From an uncultured bacterium (GTDB taxonomy: Bacteria > Myxococcota_A > UBA796 > CAJQPC01): a stretch of 34,087 nucleotides of DNA. Below the pieces are notes generated by a model that ran no database searches, was not told where the DNA came from, and was given only the letters and a program-made list of their open reading frames with translations. Each line of letters starts with the position of its first letter. Within the stretch, counting starts at the first letter, position 1. The position numbers and the translations under genes are program-made. The stretch lies in the NCBI GenBank assembly GCA_905480105.1, contig CAJQPC010000271.1, forward strand, positions 1 to 34,087, given 5' to 3'. Below are positions 16,328-25,104 of the stretch, one piece after another.

Positions 16328-16350
16328 CGAAGCATCGGTTCTCCGCTTCG
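16328..16350 (+). terminator. Inverted repeat after the GH1 gene, possible terminator
   Basis: CGAAGC (16328-16333) and GCTTCG (16345-16350) can pair around an 11-base loop, 16 bases after the GH1 stop codon. There is no U-tract, so termination activity is uncertain. Confidence 0.25.
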
Positions 16351-16435
16351 CCGACACCCGCTCACCGCAGACCGACCCGCCGGGGGTATATGATGTGCTC
16401 TGCGCTCCCCACCCTGCTCAACTGAGGAATTCACC

Positions 16436-17116
16436 ATGGCCCAAGTCTTCCGCAGACACGGCCTCGCTACTTCCACACCCCAGCATTGGCCGCTCTTAAG
16501 CCTTGTCATCTTCATGGTGCTCGGGGGGTGCACATCCGGCCCAGAAGGACCGGCTGACCTGCTGTTTGAGGGAGACTCTGATATCGCGTTGTGGGACACA
16601 TCTGGCTATTCGGATGCCGTCAATATCGGAGTCGGGGGTGCGGTCTGTCAGGACGTGCTCGACACCATCGAAGATAGCCTACAGACCTATCAACCCGACG
16701 TTGTTGTACTGGTTTGCGGAGAGAACGACCTGTGGGAGCAAGGCGCCAGCGCCACCTTTGATACGTTTTCTGCGGTGGTCTCACGCATCCACGAAAGCAG
16801 CGCCACGGTGTACTACCTGGGGACCAAGCCCGAGCCATCCACCACATCTCTTCATGCTGCCTATAGAGAATATGACGCGCTGATCCGCGCGCACGCCACG
16901 GACCTTGCAGCAGGCGGAGCCGGTTCCCTCATCATGATCGACGTGTACAACGGATTTGCAGCACAGGGCAACCCCGACAGCCTGTACCAAGGCGATGGCC
17001 TGCACCTGTCGGATGAAGGGTATGCGCTCTGGGACGCATGGCTCGCGACGGCAATGGCACAGGACAGTTGTGTCCTGTGGGAGGACGGCGTGTGCGTCAG
17101 CGCACAGACGCCGTGA
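16436..17116 (+). CDS. SGNH/GDSL-family hydrolase lipoprotein
   Basis: A 226-residue predicted lipoprotein with signal peptide ending LGGC (Cys32); GAGG lies about ten bases before the ATG. It belongs to the SGNH hydrolases, esterases often acting on acetylated sugars or lipids. Block I is FEGDSDI with nucleophile S48, the block II Gly is in NIGVGG, block III is GENDLW with N97, and block V is DGLHLS with D187 and H190. The catalytic set is therefore complete. The fold occupies nearly the whole mature protein. Following the GH1 lipoprotein on the same strand, it may remove acyl groups from the same glycan, but this is inferred only from proximity. Confidence 0.9.
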   Translation: MAQVFRRHGLATSTPQHWPLLSLVIFMVLGGCTSGPEGPADLLFEGDSDIALWDTSGYSDAVNIGVGGAVCQDVLDTIEDSLQTYQPDVVVLVCGENDLWEQGASATFDTFSAVVSRIHESSATVYYLGTKPEPSTTSLHAAYREYDALIRAHATDLAAGGAGSLIMIDVYNGFAAQGNPDSLYQGDGLHLSDEGYALWDAWLATAMAQDSCVLWEDGVCVSAQTP

Positions 17117-17121
17117 GGGGC

Positions 17122-17148
17122 GGTGGAAATCCACCGACTGCAGGTCGG
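17122..17148 (+). terminator. Tandem overlapping small hairpins after the SGNH gene
   Basis: GGTGG-AAAT-CCACC (17122-17135) is followed by CCGAC-TGCAG-GTCGG (17134-17148), beginning five bases after the stop codon. The two stems overlap by two bases and could be alternatives. No U-run follows, so terminator function is tentative. Confidence 0.3.
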
Positions 17149-17276
17149 ACCAGCAACGCGCTGAAGCTCGCCCATTCGGCACGCTCAGAGGACTCCTCGG
17201 GTGCTGAATCGGCCCGCTCTCATACCCTTGCTTCGCTACACAACTTGGATGGGTAGCCATGGACAGAGAACGGTCT

Positions 17277-18791
17277 TCATGGTTCGTTCGGCTTGCTGGT
17301 TCGTACCCATAGGTTCAGGAAACGTCCATCGATCTGGATGCTGCGCGACTGGTAGTGGTCTACAAACTCTTCGGGAAAGGATGACGCAATCTCAAGGTCC
17401 CAGGCCTTGAGCGTAAACACCCGGTGTTCCGGAAGATACAGATCGGGCTTGAGGCTGAAGACATACGCGGGATTGGTCTTCTCGTGGCCCGCCATTCCAG
17501 AGCCCATGGTCGTCACCTCAGTCCGTGCAATCGTGCGATTCGTCAGGCCCCACATGTCGATGGTTCTGCGGTTGCTGTAATAGGGAATCACGCCAGCCGA
17601 GTGAATGGCGATGACCGTATCTGCCGGAGTGTTCGCCGCGATCCAGTCGCCCACGAGCTTTCGGGCGACGAGGTTGGCGTGGCGCTCCTGCGCGTGACCT
17701 TGGGCGTCTTCAAGCCGACTCACGCCTGTCCAGGCGATCGAGATCCCGAGAAGGATGAGAAGAGCAGCTCGATACTTCGAGGCTGTGATGGCAGCGATGG
17801 CGCCTTGCGCGAGTACAGCGAGCAGTGGCAGAACTGGAATGATGAATCGGCCCGTAGGCTTAAAGTCGCCACCGACCACGACCACGTAGCTCAGGTACAG
17901 GACGACGGTCACAACCAGAGGAATGGTTCGCTTCTGGGCGCGAGACAACCAAGCGCCAGTGGTAGCCAACGACCACAAGACCGGATGACTGGAGATGTGG
18001 GTCCACAGGTAAGTCAGACCGCGGGGTATCGCGAGACCACCAGTCTTGGCGTAGAAGGTATTTGGCAGAGGGTCGCCGTATGTGTGCAGTCGCCAGACGG
18101 TGAGAGCAATCAGGCACAAAATGATGGGTATGGACTGCTTCAGCGCGCGGGCAGCTTGGGTGGCGAGCTGTTTCGAGCGCCACGCCCTGACCAGCAGACC
18201 TGACTGGAGCATTCCCCAGATCAGTACCCCTTCTGGACGTGTGAGACAGGCCAAAACAAACCAAAGACCGCCGCCTCGTCTTTGTCCGATAAGGGCGCTG
18301 CGTGTTCCGAGGGTCACGAGAAGTGCAAAGAGTGCAGTCTCAAGGCCCTCCACACTCTCCAGGATCAGTTGTGCATCGGCGGCGATCAGTATCGGAGCTC
18401 CGATGATGGCTGCACGTCCGAGCCAGTCTTCGTTCCCAAGTCTCCATGTGGCGACTACGACGCCCATTAAGCAAAGAAGTCCCATGATGGTCGTGGCGAT
18501 GACGGGGTCGCCTCCGAGGGCCAATACCCCCGCAATAAGCAGGGTCCACAACAGGTTGGTGTAGCCCTCGACCCACTCTCCAGGATTAAAGACCAAGCCA
18601 TGGCCAGCGACGAGGTTCTCTGCGTACCTGAATGAAATGAAGGCGTCGTCTTGTGTGACGGCGCCGAATGACAGCCCAATGGCCACAGCGACTGCCGCAG
18701 TCAAAGTGACGATGGTCCCGTTGCTGACTGCGGTCTGCTGACCCGTCTCGCATGCGGTCTGACCGGGATTTTCAGGGTGACTCATCGACAT
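17277..18791 (-). CDS. GT-C family membrane glycosyltransferase (AftB-like)
   Basis: A multi-spanning membrane protein of 504 residues. I prefer the ATG at 18791, nine bases after GAGAGG, over the upstream ATG at 18812, which lacks a site. After the first membrane segment the first outer loop reads TQDDAFISFRYAENL (D48, D49), followed by GHGLVFNPGEWVEGYTNLLWT. This is the signature arrangement of GT-C enzymes related to mycobacterial arabinofuranosyltransferase AftB and LphB-like proteins, in which the acidic pair takes part in catalysis with a polyprenyl-phosphate sugar donor. About nine to ten further hydrophobic segments follow, then a soluble C-terminal domain from about 380. It probably transfers a sugar to an envelope glycan. 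It is alone on its strand; acceptor and donor are unknown. Confidence 0.85.
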   Translation of the reverse strand: MSMSHPENPGQTACETGQQTAVSNGTIVTLTAAVAVAIGLSFGAVTQDDAFISFRYAENLVAGHGLVFNPGEWVEGYTNLLWTLLIAGVLALGGDPVIATTIMGLLCLMGVVVATWRLGNEDWLGRAAIIGAPILIAADAQLILESVEGLETALFALLVTLGTRSALIGQRRGGGLWFVLACLTRPEGVLIWGMLQSGLLVRAWRSKQLATQAARALKQSIPIILCLIALTVWRLHTYGDPLPNTFYAKTGGLAIPRGLTYLWTHISSHPVLWSLATTGAWLSRAQKRTIPLVVTVVLYLSYVVVVGGDFKPTGRFIIPVLPLLAVLAQGAIAAITASKYRAALLILLGISIAWTGVSRLEDAQGHAQERHANLVARKLVGDWIAANTPADTVIAIHSAGVIPYYSNRRTIDMWGLTNRTIARTEVTTMGSGMAGHEKTNPAYVFSLKPDLYLPEHRVFTLKAWDLEIASSFPEEFVDHYQSRSIQIDGRFLNLWVRTSKPNEP

Positions 18792-19084
18792 ACCGTAATG
18801 CCTCTCAAGCATTGTTCGACCGACTTGTTTGAGCTTTCAGCAGACACCCACTGCATCAGCGATATTAAATCGCCGAGCGGGCGACGGTCGAAAAGAGCCC
18901 CGCAAGTAAGCGATTGACTTGGAGACCGGTGCGTTCATCTAGACCCAGCGCTACACCCTCGGTCGGGCAACGTCGACGCAGCGGCCCTGGAGGTTGTCCA
19001 AACGCATTTGGGGACTAAAAGGTCCCACAGGACAAGCCAGCGCGACTGCTCTTCGCCGGACTCGACCCAGAGGACCCAAACGCT

Positions 19085-20923
19085 GTGCGAGCACTACACA
19101 CCACTCCAAAGACAGACGATGTCGGCCTTCTCAAGCGCTCGCTCGGCGTGTTTCTTTATTCCCGACGTGCACTGCAGCTGGTCTGGGCCACCTCGCGCAA
19201 GCTGACGGTGGCCCTGGCGAGTCTGACCCTCGTCGCCGGGCTACTGCCCCCCATAGTGGCCTGGGTTGGTGCACAGATCGTGGACGCGGTCCTGCAGACC
19301 GTCGATTCGGGTCTGCTGGCTGACGAACGAGTCACTCTGGCTTGGATTGGCTTGGAAGCTCTACTCGTCATTTCCTTGGCGGCCTGCCGAAAGGGATTGG
19401 ACACCTCCCAGTCCCTGCTGCGCGCACTCCTGGGTCATCGGGTCAACATGCTGATTCTGGACAAAGCCCAGAGTCTGGAGCTGGAGCACTTCGAGGACGC
19501 CGAACTCTACGACCGCATGACCCAGGCCCGACGCGAGGCCTCCTCTCGGCCCCTCTCCCTGGTGCGACGGAGCTTTGGCCTGGTGCAGAACTCCCTGTCC
19601 TTGGCGTCTTTCGGTGCGCTGCTCGCCGCCTACTCTCCTCTTGCGGTGCTGCTGCTCGCGGTGGCAGCCATACCCGCCTTCATCTCGGAGACCCGCTTCT
19701 CCGGGGCAGCCTTTCGCCTCTTCAAATGGCGCTCGCCCGAGAAGCGCAAGCAGGCCTACCTGGAAGTGGTCATCGCTCGCGAGGACTACGCCAAAGAGGT
19801 CAAGCTGCTGCAGCTGGGCCCCCTTCTGGTTGAGCGCTACGACACTATCTTCCGCAAGCTTTACCAAGATGACCGCAGCCTGGCCCTCCGACGTGGAAGC
19901 TGGGGTTTCGGCCTGGGATTGCTCTCCTCTGCGACGCTTTATGGCGCCTACGTCTGGGTGGCCCTCTCGGCCATGGCCAGTCTAATCACCCTGGGTCAGA
20001 TGACCATGTACCTAATGGTATTCAAGCAGGGTCAAGGTGCTTTTTCGGCCATTCTCCAAGCCATCGGCGGCATGTACGAGGACAACCTCTACCTCTCCAA
20101 CCTCTACGCATTCCTGGACATGCCCGTCGAGAGCCAAGAAGGCACAGCAACCCAGGGCAGTCGCCCCGGCGACGGCATGCGCTTCGAAGGCGTCGGATTT
20201 ACCTACCCAGGCGCAGCTGCACCCGCGCTGGAAGACGTGAACCTGCACCTAAAGCCAGGACGTCGCCTGGCCCTTGTAGGCCACAACGGCAGCGGCAAGA
20301 CCACGCTCATCAAGTTGCTCACACGGCTCTACCAGCCCAGTGTGGGCCAGATCCTCCTGGACGGCACCCCTCTTGATGACTGGCAGCCCGAAGCGCTGCG
20401 GAAGAGACTGGGTGTCATCTTCCAAGACTTTGTGCACTATCAGCTGACCGTAGGCGAGAACATCGGCGTTGGAGACGTGCCGAACATCCAGGACAAACCC
20501 CGCCTAATGCAGGCAGCGGAGAAGGGTATGGCTAAGCCCTTCATCGATGGCATGCCCGAAGGTCATGAGACCCAGCTGGGCAGCTGGTTCAAGAACGGCA
20601 GAGAGCTCTCGGTCGGCCAGTGGCAGAAAATCGCGCTCTCTCGAGCGTTCATGCGAGATGAGGCCGACATCCTGGTGCTCGATGAGCCCACGGCATCAAT
20701 GGACGCGGAGGCGGAGGCGGAGATCTTCCAGCGCCTCACGGACCAAGCAGAAGGCCAGATGACCCTCCTCATCAGCCACCGTTTCTCCACCGTTCGCATG
20801 GCAGACGAAATCGTCGTTCTCGACGGCGGGCGAATCATCGAGCGAGGTGATCATGCCCAGCTCATGGCTGAAGAAGGCCGCTATGCGCGCATGTTCAGCC
20901 TGCAAGCGAAGGGCTACCAGTAA
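19085..20923 (+). CDS. ABC exporter, fused membrane and ATPase half-transporter
   Basis: A 612-residue half-transporter of the MsbA/HlyB type. The start is a GTG at 19085 with GAGG about 11 bases upstream; an ATG is not available nearby. Residues of about 35-330 hold the membrane domain with roughly six segments. The ATPase domain carries Walker [10 protein letters not shown] (399-407), the signature LSVGQ (508-512, with V in place of the usual G/S), Walker B ILVLDEP (D533, E534) and the switch His in LLISHR (H565). Such proteins work as dimers; this one is probably a homodimer because no partner is adjacent. The substrate (lipid, peptide or drug) cannot be inferred. No C39 peptidase domain is fused. 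Confidence 0.92.
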   Translation: MRALHTTPKTDDVGLLKRSLGVFLYSRRALQLVWATSRKLTVALASLTLVAGLLPPIVAWVGAQIVDAVLQTVDSGLLADERVTLAWIGLEALLVISLAACRKGLDTSQSLLRALLGHRVNMLILDKAQSLELEHFEDAELYDRMTQARREASSRPLSLVRRSFGLVQNSLSLASFGALLAAYSPLAVLLLAVAAIPAFISETRFSGAAFRLFKWRSPEKRKQAYLEVVIAREDYAKEVKLLQLGPLLVERYDTIFRKLYQDDRSLALRRGSWGFGLGLLSSATLYGAYVWVALSAMASLITLGQMTMYLMVFKQGQGAFSAILQAIGGMYEDNLYLSNLYAFLDMPVESQEGTATQGSRPGDGMRFEGVGFTYPGAAAPALEDVNLHLKPGRRLALVGHNGSGKTTLIKLLTRLYQPSVGQILLDGTPLDDWQPEALRKRLGVIFQDFVHYQLTVGENIGVGDVPNIQDKPRLMQAAEKGMAKPFIDGMPEGHETQLGSWFKNGRELSVGQWQKIALSRAFMRDEADILVLDEPTASMDAEAEAEIFQRLTDQAEGQMTLLISHRFSTVRMADEIVVLDGGRIIERGDHAQLMAEEGRYARMFSLQAKGYQ

Positions 20924-20967
20924 ACTGGGTTTGAAGCGCTCCTATTCAAATCTACCAAGCCCCCATC

Positions 20968-20985
20968 GTGCGACCCTCTTCGCAC
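20968..20985. terminator. Small hairpin between convergent genes
   Basis: GTGCGA (20968-20973) pairs with TCGCAC (20980-20985) across a six-base loop, between the stops of the ABC transporter gene and the convergent tetR gene. It could serve both directions weakly. There is no U-tract. Confidence 0.3.
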
Positions 20986-20997
20986 CCAACTTGGGAC

Positions 20998-21522
20998 TTA
21001 GGGCGCCAGCCCCTCCAGCCAGGCCCGGTGAACCTGGAGATCGAGATCCTGCGGGTCCAACTGGTGCCGCACCATCATGCCAAGCAGCACGGAAAACAGG
21101 ACCTCATCGTCGACCCCCACGTTCTCGGTGAGCGCCATTCGGTAGGCCCGCAACGAGTCGCGCGTGACGTGCTCGTCCGGATGCAGCCGACGGTGGTCCA
21201 GCGCGAGCATCAGCGTCGCGCTCAGCCGCGCGCTGCGCCGCTCGACAAAGTCCGCCAGCTTGGTGAGCTTCTGTCGGGGCTCCTCGCCTTGAGCGATCGT
21301 CGCGATGGCGTCCGTGATCATCCCGGCGCCAACGTGCACGAAAAGCCGATCCGCGAGCGCTCGTTTGTCAGGAAAGTAGTGGTAGAGCTTGCCGATGCTG
21401 ACGCCGGCTGTCGTAGCCAGCTGACGCATCCGGACCGAGCCAAAGCCCTGCTCGGCGAAGACCTCGAACAGGGCCTCTAGGATGGCCGCGCGCTCGGCCT
21501 CCGGATCGACGACCTTAGGCAC
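20998..21522 (-). CDS. TetR-family transcriptional regulator
   Basis: A 174-residue regulator. The N-terminal helix-turn-helix covers about residues 12-58 and contains the family pattern VRMRQLATTAGVSIGKLYHY followed by FPDKRAL. The remaining helical portion would bind the ligand and form the dimer. Its ATG lies inside the 3' end of the alkane hydroxylase gene, an eight-base overlap implying co-transcription and probably translational coupling. It most likely represses the alkB operon and is released by an alkane-derived or fatty acyl ligand, acting at the palindrome near 22611; this role is inferred from context. Confidence 0.92.
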   Translation of the reverse strand: MPKVVDPEAERAAILEALFEVFAEQGFGSVRMRQLATTAGVSIGKLYHYFPDKRALADRLFVHVGAGMITDAIATIAQGEEPRQKLTKLADFVERRSARLSATLMLALDHRRLHPDEHVTRDSLRAYRMALTENVGVDDEVLFSVLLGMMVRHQLDPQDLDLQVHRAWLEGLAP

Positions 21523-22579
21523 CGGACCCTTTGCTGTCGTACTTGGCTTGCCAGTGGTCGACGAGCGGGTCCATCACCTTAAAGAACAAGGGCGGACAGG
21601 TCGCGAGCAGCACCATGCCCGGGTACCCAGTCGGGAACTGGGGTGCCTCGGGGAAGCTACGGAGCACGTGATACGGCCGGCCTGGGTTGGCGTGGTGGTC
21701 GCTGTGGCGGCTCAGGTCGAACAGGATCGCGCGGCCGACCGGGTGGTCGCTGTTCCAGCTGTGGTGGGGCTGGACGCGCTCGTACTTCCCGTTGTCCTTT
21801 TTGTTGCGTGAAAGGCCGTAGTGCTCGACGTAGTTGACGGTCTCCAGTAGCAAGAACCCGACCGTGGCCGCTCCCACGAAGCCCAGCGTCGCCGCCGGAC
21901 CAAAGGCGAGCGCCATTAAAAGGACGACCGTGGCCTGGACGAGCTGAAGTCGGATGTGCTCGTTCTGCAGGCTCCAGGGCGAAATTCCCTTCCTTGCCAA
22001 GCGCGTCTTCTCGAGATTCCACGCCTCGAGCCAGGTGCCTGGGACCGAGCGGATCCAGTGGCCGAACAGCGTCCGGCCCTTCGGCGAGGACGCGGGGTCG
22101 TCGGGCGTGCTGACCTTGGCGTGGTGGCCGCGGTTGTGCTCGATGAAAAAGTGCACGTAAAGCGAAGCGATGAGCGCCGCCTTGGACAGGTGCTGCTCGA
22201 ACCTCGTCCGGCGGTGGCCCAGCTCGTGGCCGACGTTGATGCCAAAAGTGCCACACAGGATACCGAGCGTAAAGACAGCACCGATCAACTCGTGTCCCCG
22301 CTCAAAGGTCTCGAACCGGAACAGGAAGAGCGCGATGAGCGCCCAGAGGATCGGCACGAACGCCCAGACCAGTCGGTCGAAGGGCGCCGAGTTGTCCCGT
22401 CGGGCCTGCTCCTGGTCCTTCGTCAGGTTCTCGGTCACCGGGTTCATGAGCAGCTCGGCAAGTGGGATGGTTCCGAACGCGACAGCGGGCAACAGCCAGA
22501 CAAACGCGCCACCGAGCCAGAGACCGACCGCTGCGATGAGCGGGAAGACCAAGACGCTGGCGTATAGCTTGAGGGTCAT
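21515..22579 (-). CDS. alkB: Alkane 1-monooxygenase (AlkB type)
   Basis: A 354-residue integral membrane non-haem di-iron enzyme that hydroxylates the terminal carbon of alkanes, taking electrons from rubredoxin. The family's His boxes are all present: HELGHRR (118-124), EHNRGHH (147-153), NYVEHYGL (249-256) and LSRHSDHH (289-296). Membrane segments occur near residues 5-40, 70-115 and 215-250. It lacks a fused C-terminal rubredoxin, and no rubredoxin or reductase gene lies in the window, so these must be encoded elsewhere. It is the first gene of an operon with the overlapping tetR. Related substrates such as fatty acids or other hydrocarbons are possible because the family is wide. Confidence 0.93.
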   Translation of the reverse strand: MTLKLYASVLVFPLIAAVGLWLGGAFVWLLPAVAFGTIPLAELLMNPVTENLTKDQEQARRDNSAPFDRLVWAFVPILWALIALFLFRFETFERGHELIGAVFTLGILCGTFGINVGHELGHRRTRFEQHLSKAALIASLYVHFFIEHNRGHHAKVSTPDDPASSPKGRTLFGHWIRSVPGTWLEAWNLEKTRLARKGISPWSLQNEHIRLQLVQATVVLLMALAFGPAATLGFVGAATVGFLLLETVNYVEHYGLSRNKKDNGKYERVQPHHSWNSDHPVGRAILFDLSRHSDHHANPGRPYHVLRSFPEAPQFPTGYPGMVLLATCPPLFFKVMDPLVDHWQAKYDSKGSGA

Positions 22580-22602
22580 CGGCTGGCTCCCAGTGCAGTT
22601 GT

Positions 22603-22632
22603 GTTTATATCGAACGTTTGTTTTATATACGA
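22603..22632 (-). promoter_or_regulatory. alkB promoter/operator region
   Basis: An imperfect palindrome CGAACGTTTG (22611-22620) sits in unusually AT-rich sequence (TTTATAT before it, TTTTATATA after it), about 31-41 bases upstream of the alkB start. AT-rich -10-like sequence on both sides places it where a TetR repressor would block transcription. No other symmetrical element is visible in this gap. Confidence 0.45.
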
Positions 22633-22823
22633 CTGGGTCCGGGAATGCAAGTGCATCCTTTTCATCGGGGTTCCAGCTGCTGACTACCCTTACATCACCC
22701 TTTCATTTTAATAGAAGACCCTGCCGACAACCGATGACACCCCCCAAGTCGCAGGTTAGACTCGATTAGTGGTAGGCTGGATAACCGTCCTTTTACATGA
22801 GTTCTCGAAGGGTAGGATCAGCC

Positions 22824-24944
22824 ATGACGCGTGACCAGGGGCCCAGAAAAGACAAGAAATCTGGAGCAGTTACTGGAATTAAGGCCCCTTCTGGCAAGGG
22901 GTCAGTTCTCGAGGAGGAAACTATTGACGCGGTCTACGACCAAGAAGCGCTCGATGCCCGCTACGGCGAGGAAATCGAACTTTTATCTGAGGAGAGCATC
23001 GACACCCTCGACGCAGTCTACGACGAAGAAGCGCTCAACGAACGCTACAACGAGGAGTCCCCTGACCTTCGTTCAACACCCGACAAGTTGAAGGCGACCG
23101 ACGAAAAGAAAGCCCCCGATGATACCGGGCCAGAGGAAATCTACCGCTGCGAGGGACTTGAGCTTGTCCGCTGGCCCCTCATGGAGAAGGTGGAACTTGT
23201 GCTGGACACCCAGTGCTTGCACGTATTGAGAGGCAGGCTGCTGACCCTGCTTCGGAGCGGCGAAAAAGAGACGTCCATCCCATTGCGGGACATCGTGAGC
23301 GTGGTCTTTGCAGATGGTTCGCCATCGGTCACCTTTACGATGCAAAGCGGAGGGACCCTGACACTGCACGGCGACGGCGGCATCACCTTGGCGGCGATTC
23401 TTTGGACCCTCGGGATTCCCGGCTCCGATCCAAAAGAGAGCTATCCGACAGTCGCTCTCGCTCACGGTGACCTTCTGACTACCGGGCCCAATCGGCCGGG
23501 TACTCTCGCCATCGGGCCTGCTGGGGTGGCCTATGCACCGGAGGGTTGGCTGGCTCAGGTCTCAGGTGGAGGCAGTCTGCGCTTTTTGTCCAACGACCTG
23601 CGCTCGGCAAGCGTCGAGGGTGGCAGAACGTTGGTCTTGTCTACCGAAACGACCACGACACGCTTCGAATGCTCCAGAGCACGGAAGCTACTGCAAGCCA
23701 TGCGAGTCGTGCTCGCCGCGACCCCACCCTGCCCCCCAGAGAGCATGGAGGAGGATGGGTCAGCGACCGCAGAATACGTCGCGGAGCGACTGGCCAGACT
23801 GGCTGACTTGGAGCCCCCTCTCCCCGAGATGGGGGAACTTTTATTCGCCACGCAGGCTCTCTGGACCCCAGACAAGGAGCACACCGCTTGGGCCCTTCTC
23901 ATTCTGGGCTCCGCGCACGTGATTGTTCTCCCGGACGACCCCGCGATTGCTCCACACTGGATTGCGACTGGACGCGCGCGCCGCGGTGATTTGCCAGAGG
24001 ACCTGTTCGCGGGAGGAGCGATCTTACGGGTCGCAGAGCGCCAGGTCATAAACTCCTTTCGGATACCCGCAGGCCAGCCTTTCGTTCGTCGGTTTTGGGC
24101 AGCAGCTCAGCCCTACTATTTTGTGGTGCCTGAAGAGGACTTTCATCCAGATCAGTGGAGCGGCATTCCAGGTCCCTCGGCTTTCGTTCGGTTCACGACC
24201 GAGCAGCATACTGAGACCCTTTTTCGCCCTGCAATGACGATTCAACGAAAGGATGGTCTCCGGCTTGTTCTCAGAGAAGACGATTCTTGGCCCTTCGATC
24301 AGGGCGAATTTCTCCGCGCCGAGGTGTCCCGCCCGCGGGGAGTTTTCCGCTTCACCGTGCAGTACCTGCGTATGGAGAAGGTAGAAGTTGTGGATACTTT
24401 GACCGCCTCCACACTCGGGGTGTCGCGAGACGACGCACTGCGATTTGCGGTGCTCATGCCCGGACCCAATCCGCCCGAGCTTCTCCCCCCCAAGCGCAAG
24501 TTCTTGCGACTACCTACCGACGAAGATGTTCGCGTCATCGTGCCCATAGCGCCCAGCGAGGAGGAGCCAGAGGATTCAAACCCTACAGCGAGCCGAGCCA
24601 TCATGGGCCGACTCGCCGACTTGTCCGCGGGGGGATGTGCCATTCAGATCGACGAAGAATTCCCCATCGGGATGACCTTGCAAGTGATCCCAGATGGCGG
24701 TACGTCGCAGGAAACATTCAGCGTAGAAGTCATGCAAGTGCGGGTTGTTCCCGAAGCCGCTCGCCTTCTTCCTGACCTGACACACGAACTTGGCCTGCGT
24801 TTCAAAGGGTTAAACGAGTCTCGTGTGAGCTGGCTTCAGCGCGGGATCATGCAGCGACAGCGTACGCGGGTGGCCAGCCTGTCCGCGACCGAGGCGCAGG
24901 AGCCCGACACCTTACCAATGCTCGACCGTCCGTACCATCCCTAA
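22824..24944 (+). CDS. PilZ-domain protein with duplicated N-terminal repeat
   Basis: A 706-residue cytoplasmic protein from the ATG at 22824, chosen because of GGTAGGA upstream; an ATG at 22797 lacks a site. The charged N-terminus holds two copies of a short repeat: AVYDQEALDARYGEE and AVYDEEALNERYNEE. The middle, about 100-540, is unrecognised and may contain two PH-like or YcgR-N-like beta domains. The C-terminus is a PilZ domain: RxxxR at R558 and R562 (RKFLR) and the second motif DLSAGG (599-604), which together bind cyclic di-GMP. The protein is probably an effector linking that messenger to motility or surface behaviour. It overlaps by stop codons with a short minus-strand frame. Confidence 0.8.
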   Translation: MTRDQGPRKDKKSGAVTGIKAPSGKGSVLEEETIDAVYDQEALDARYGEEIELLSEESIDTLDAVYDEEALNERYNEESPDLRSTPDKLKATDEKKAPDDTGPEEIYRCEGLELVRWPLMEKVELVLDTQCLHVLRGRLLTLLRSGEKETSIPLRDIVSVVFADGSPSVTFTMQSGGTLTLHGDGGITLAAILWTLGIPGSDPKESYPTVALAHGDLLTTGPNRPGTLAIGPAGVAYAPEGWLAQVSGGGSLRFLSNDLRSASVEGGRTLVLSTETTTTRFECSRARKLLQAMRVVLAATPPCPPESMEEDGSATAEYVAERLARLADLEPPLPEMGELLFATQALWTPDKEHTAWALLILGSAHVIVLPDDPAIAPHWIATGRARRGDLPEDLFAGGAILRVAERQVINSFRIPAGQPFVRRFWAAAQPYYFVVPEEDFHPDQWSGIPGPSAFVRFTTEQHTETLFRPAMTIQRKDGLRLVLREDDSWPFDQGEFLRAEVSRPRGVFRFTVQYLRMEKVEVVDTLTASTLGVSRDDALRFAVLMPGPNPPELLPPKRKFLRLPTDEDVRVIVPIAPSEEEPEDSNPTASRAIMGRLADLSAGGCAIQIDEEFPIGMTLQVIPDGGTSQETFSVEVMQVRVVPEAARLLPDLTHELGLRFKGLNESRVSWLQRGIMQRQRTRVASLSATEAQEPDTLPMLDRPYHP

Positions 24945-25043
24945 ACATCATCGGGCTCACGCTCGTGAACGGCCTCAGCGACCAGGGTGTGGGCCTGATT
25001 TCGGCTGTCGTTGATGATGCAGTCCATCAGAAGTCGGTGCAGA
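24941..25043 (-). pseudogene. Short protein-like minus-strand tail
   Basis: A frame on the minus strand ends at TAG (24941-24943), overlapping the PilZ gene stop. It reads HRLLMDCIINDSRNQAHTLV and continues AEAVHEREPDDV, with a stop about 35 codons upstream. The amino acid make-up is protein-like, suggesting the C-terminal remnant of a lost gene. It could equally be chance. Confidence 0.2.
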
Positions 25044-25104
25044 TTTATCTATGTGTCGACCACCCGAATATTGTACCCTCCCCAGGTCTGATTACGGAGT
25101 AAGA

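Noticed and set aside
17424-18203. Plus-strand open frame of 259 codons
   Set aside because: Antisense to the GT-C glycosyltransferase, which has membrane segments and the DD motif.
21956-22567. Plus-strand open frame of 203 codons
   Set aside because: Antisense to alkB, whose His boxes are all present.
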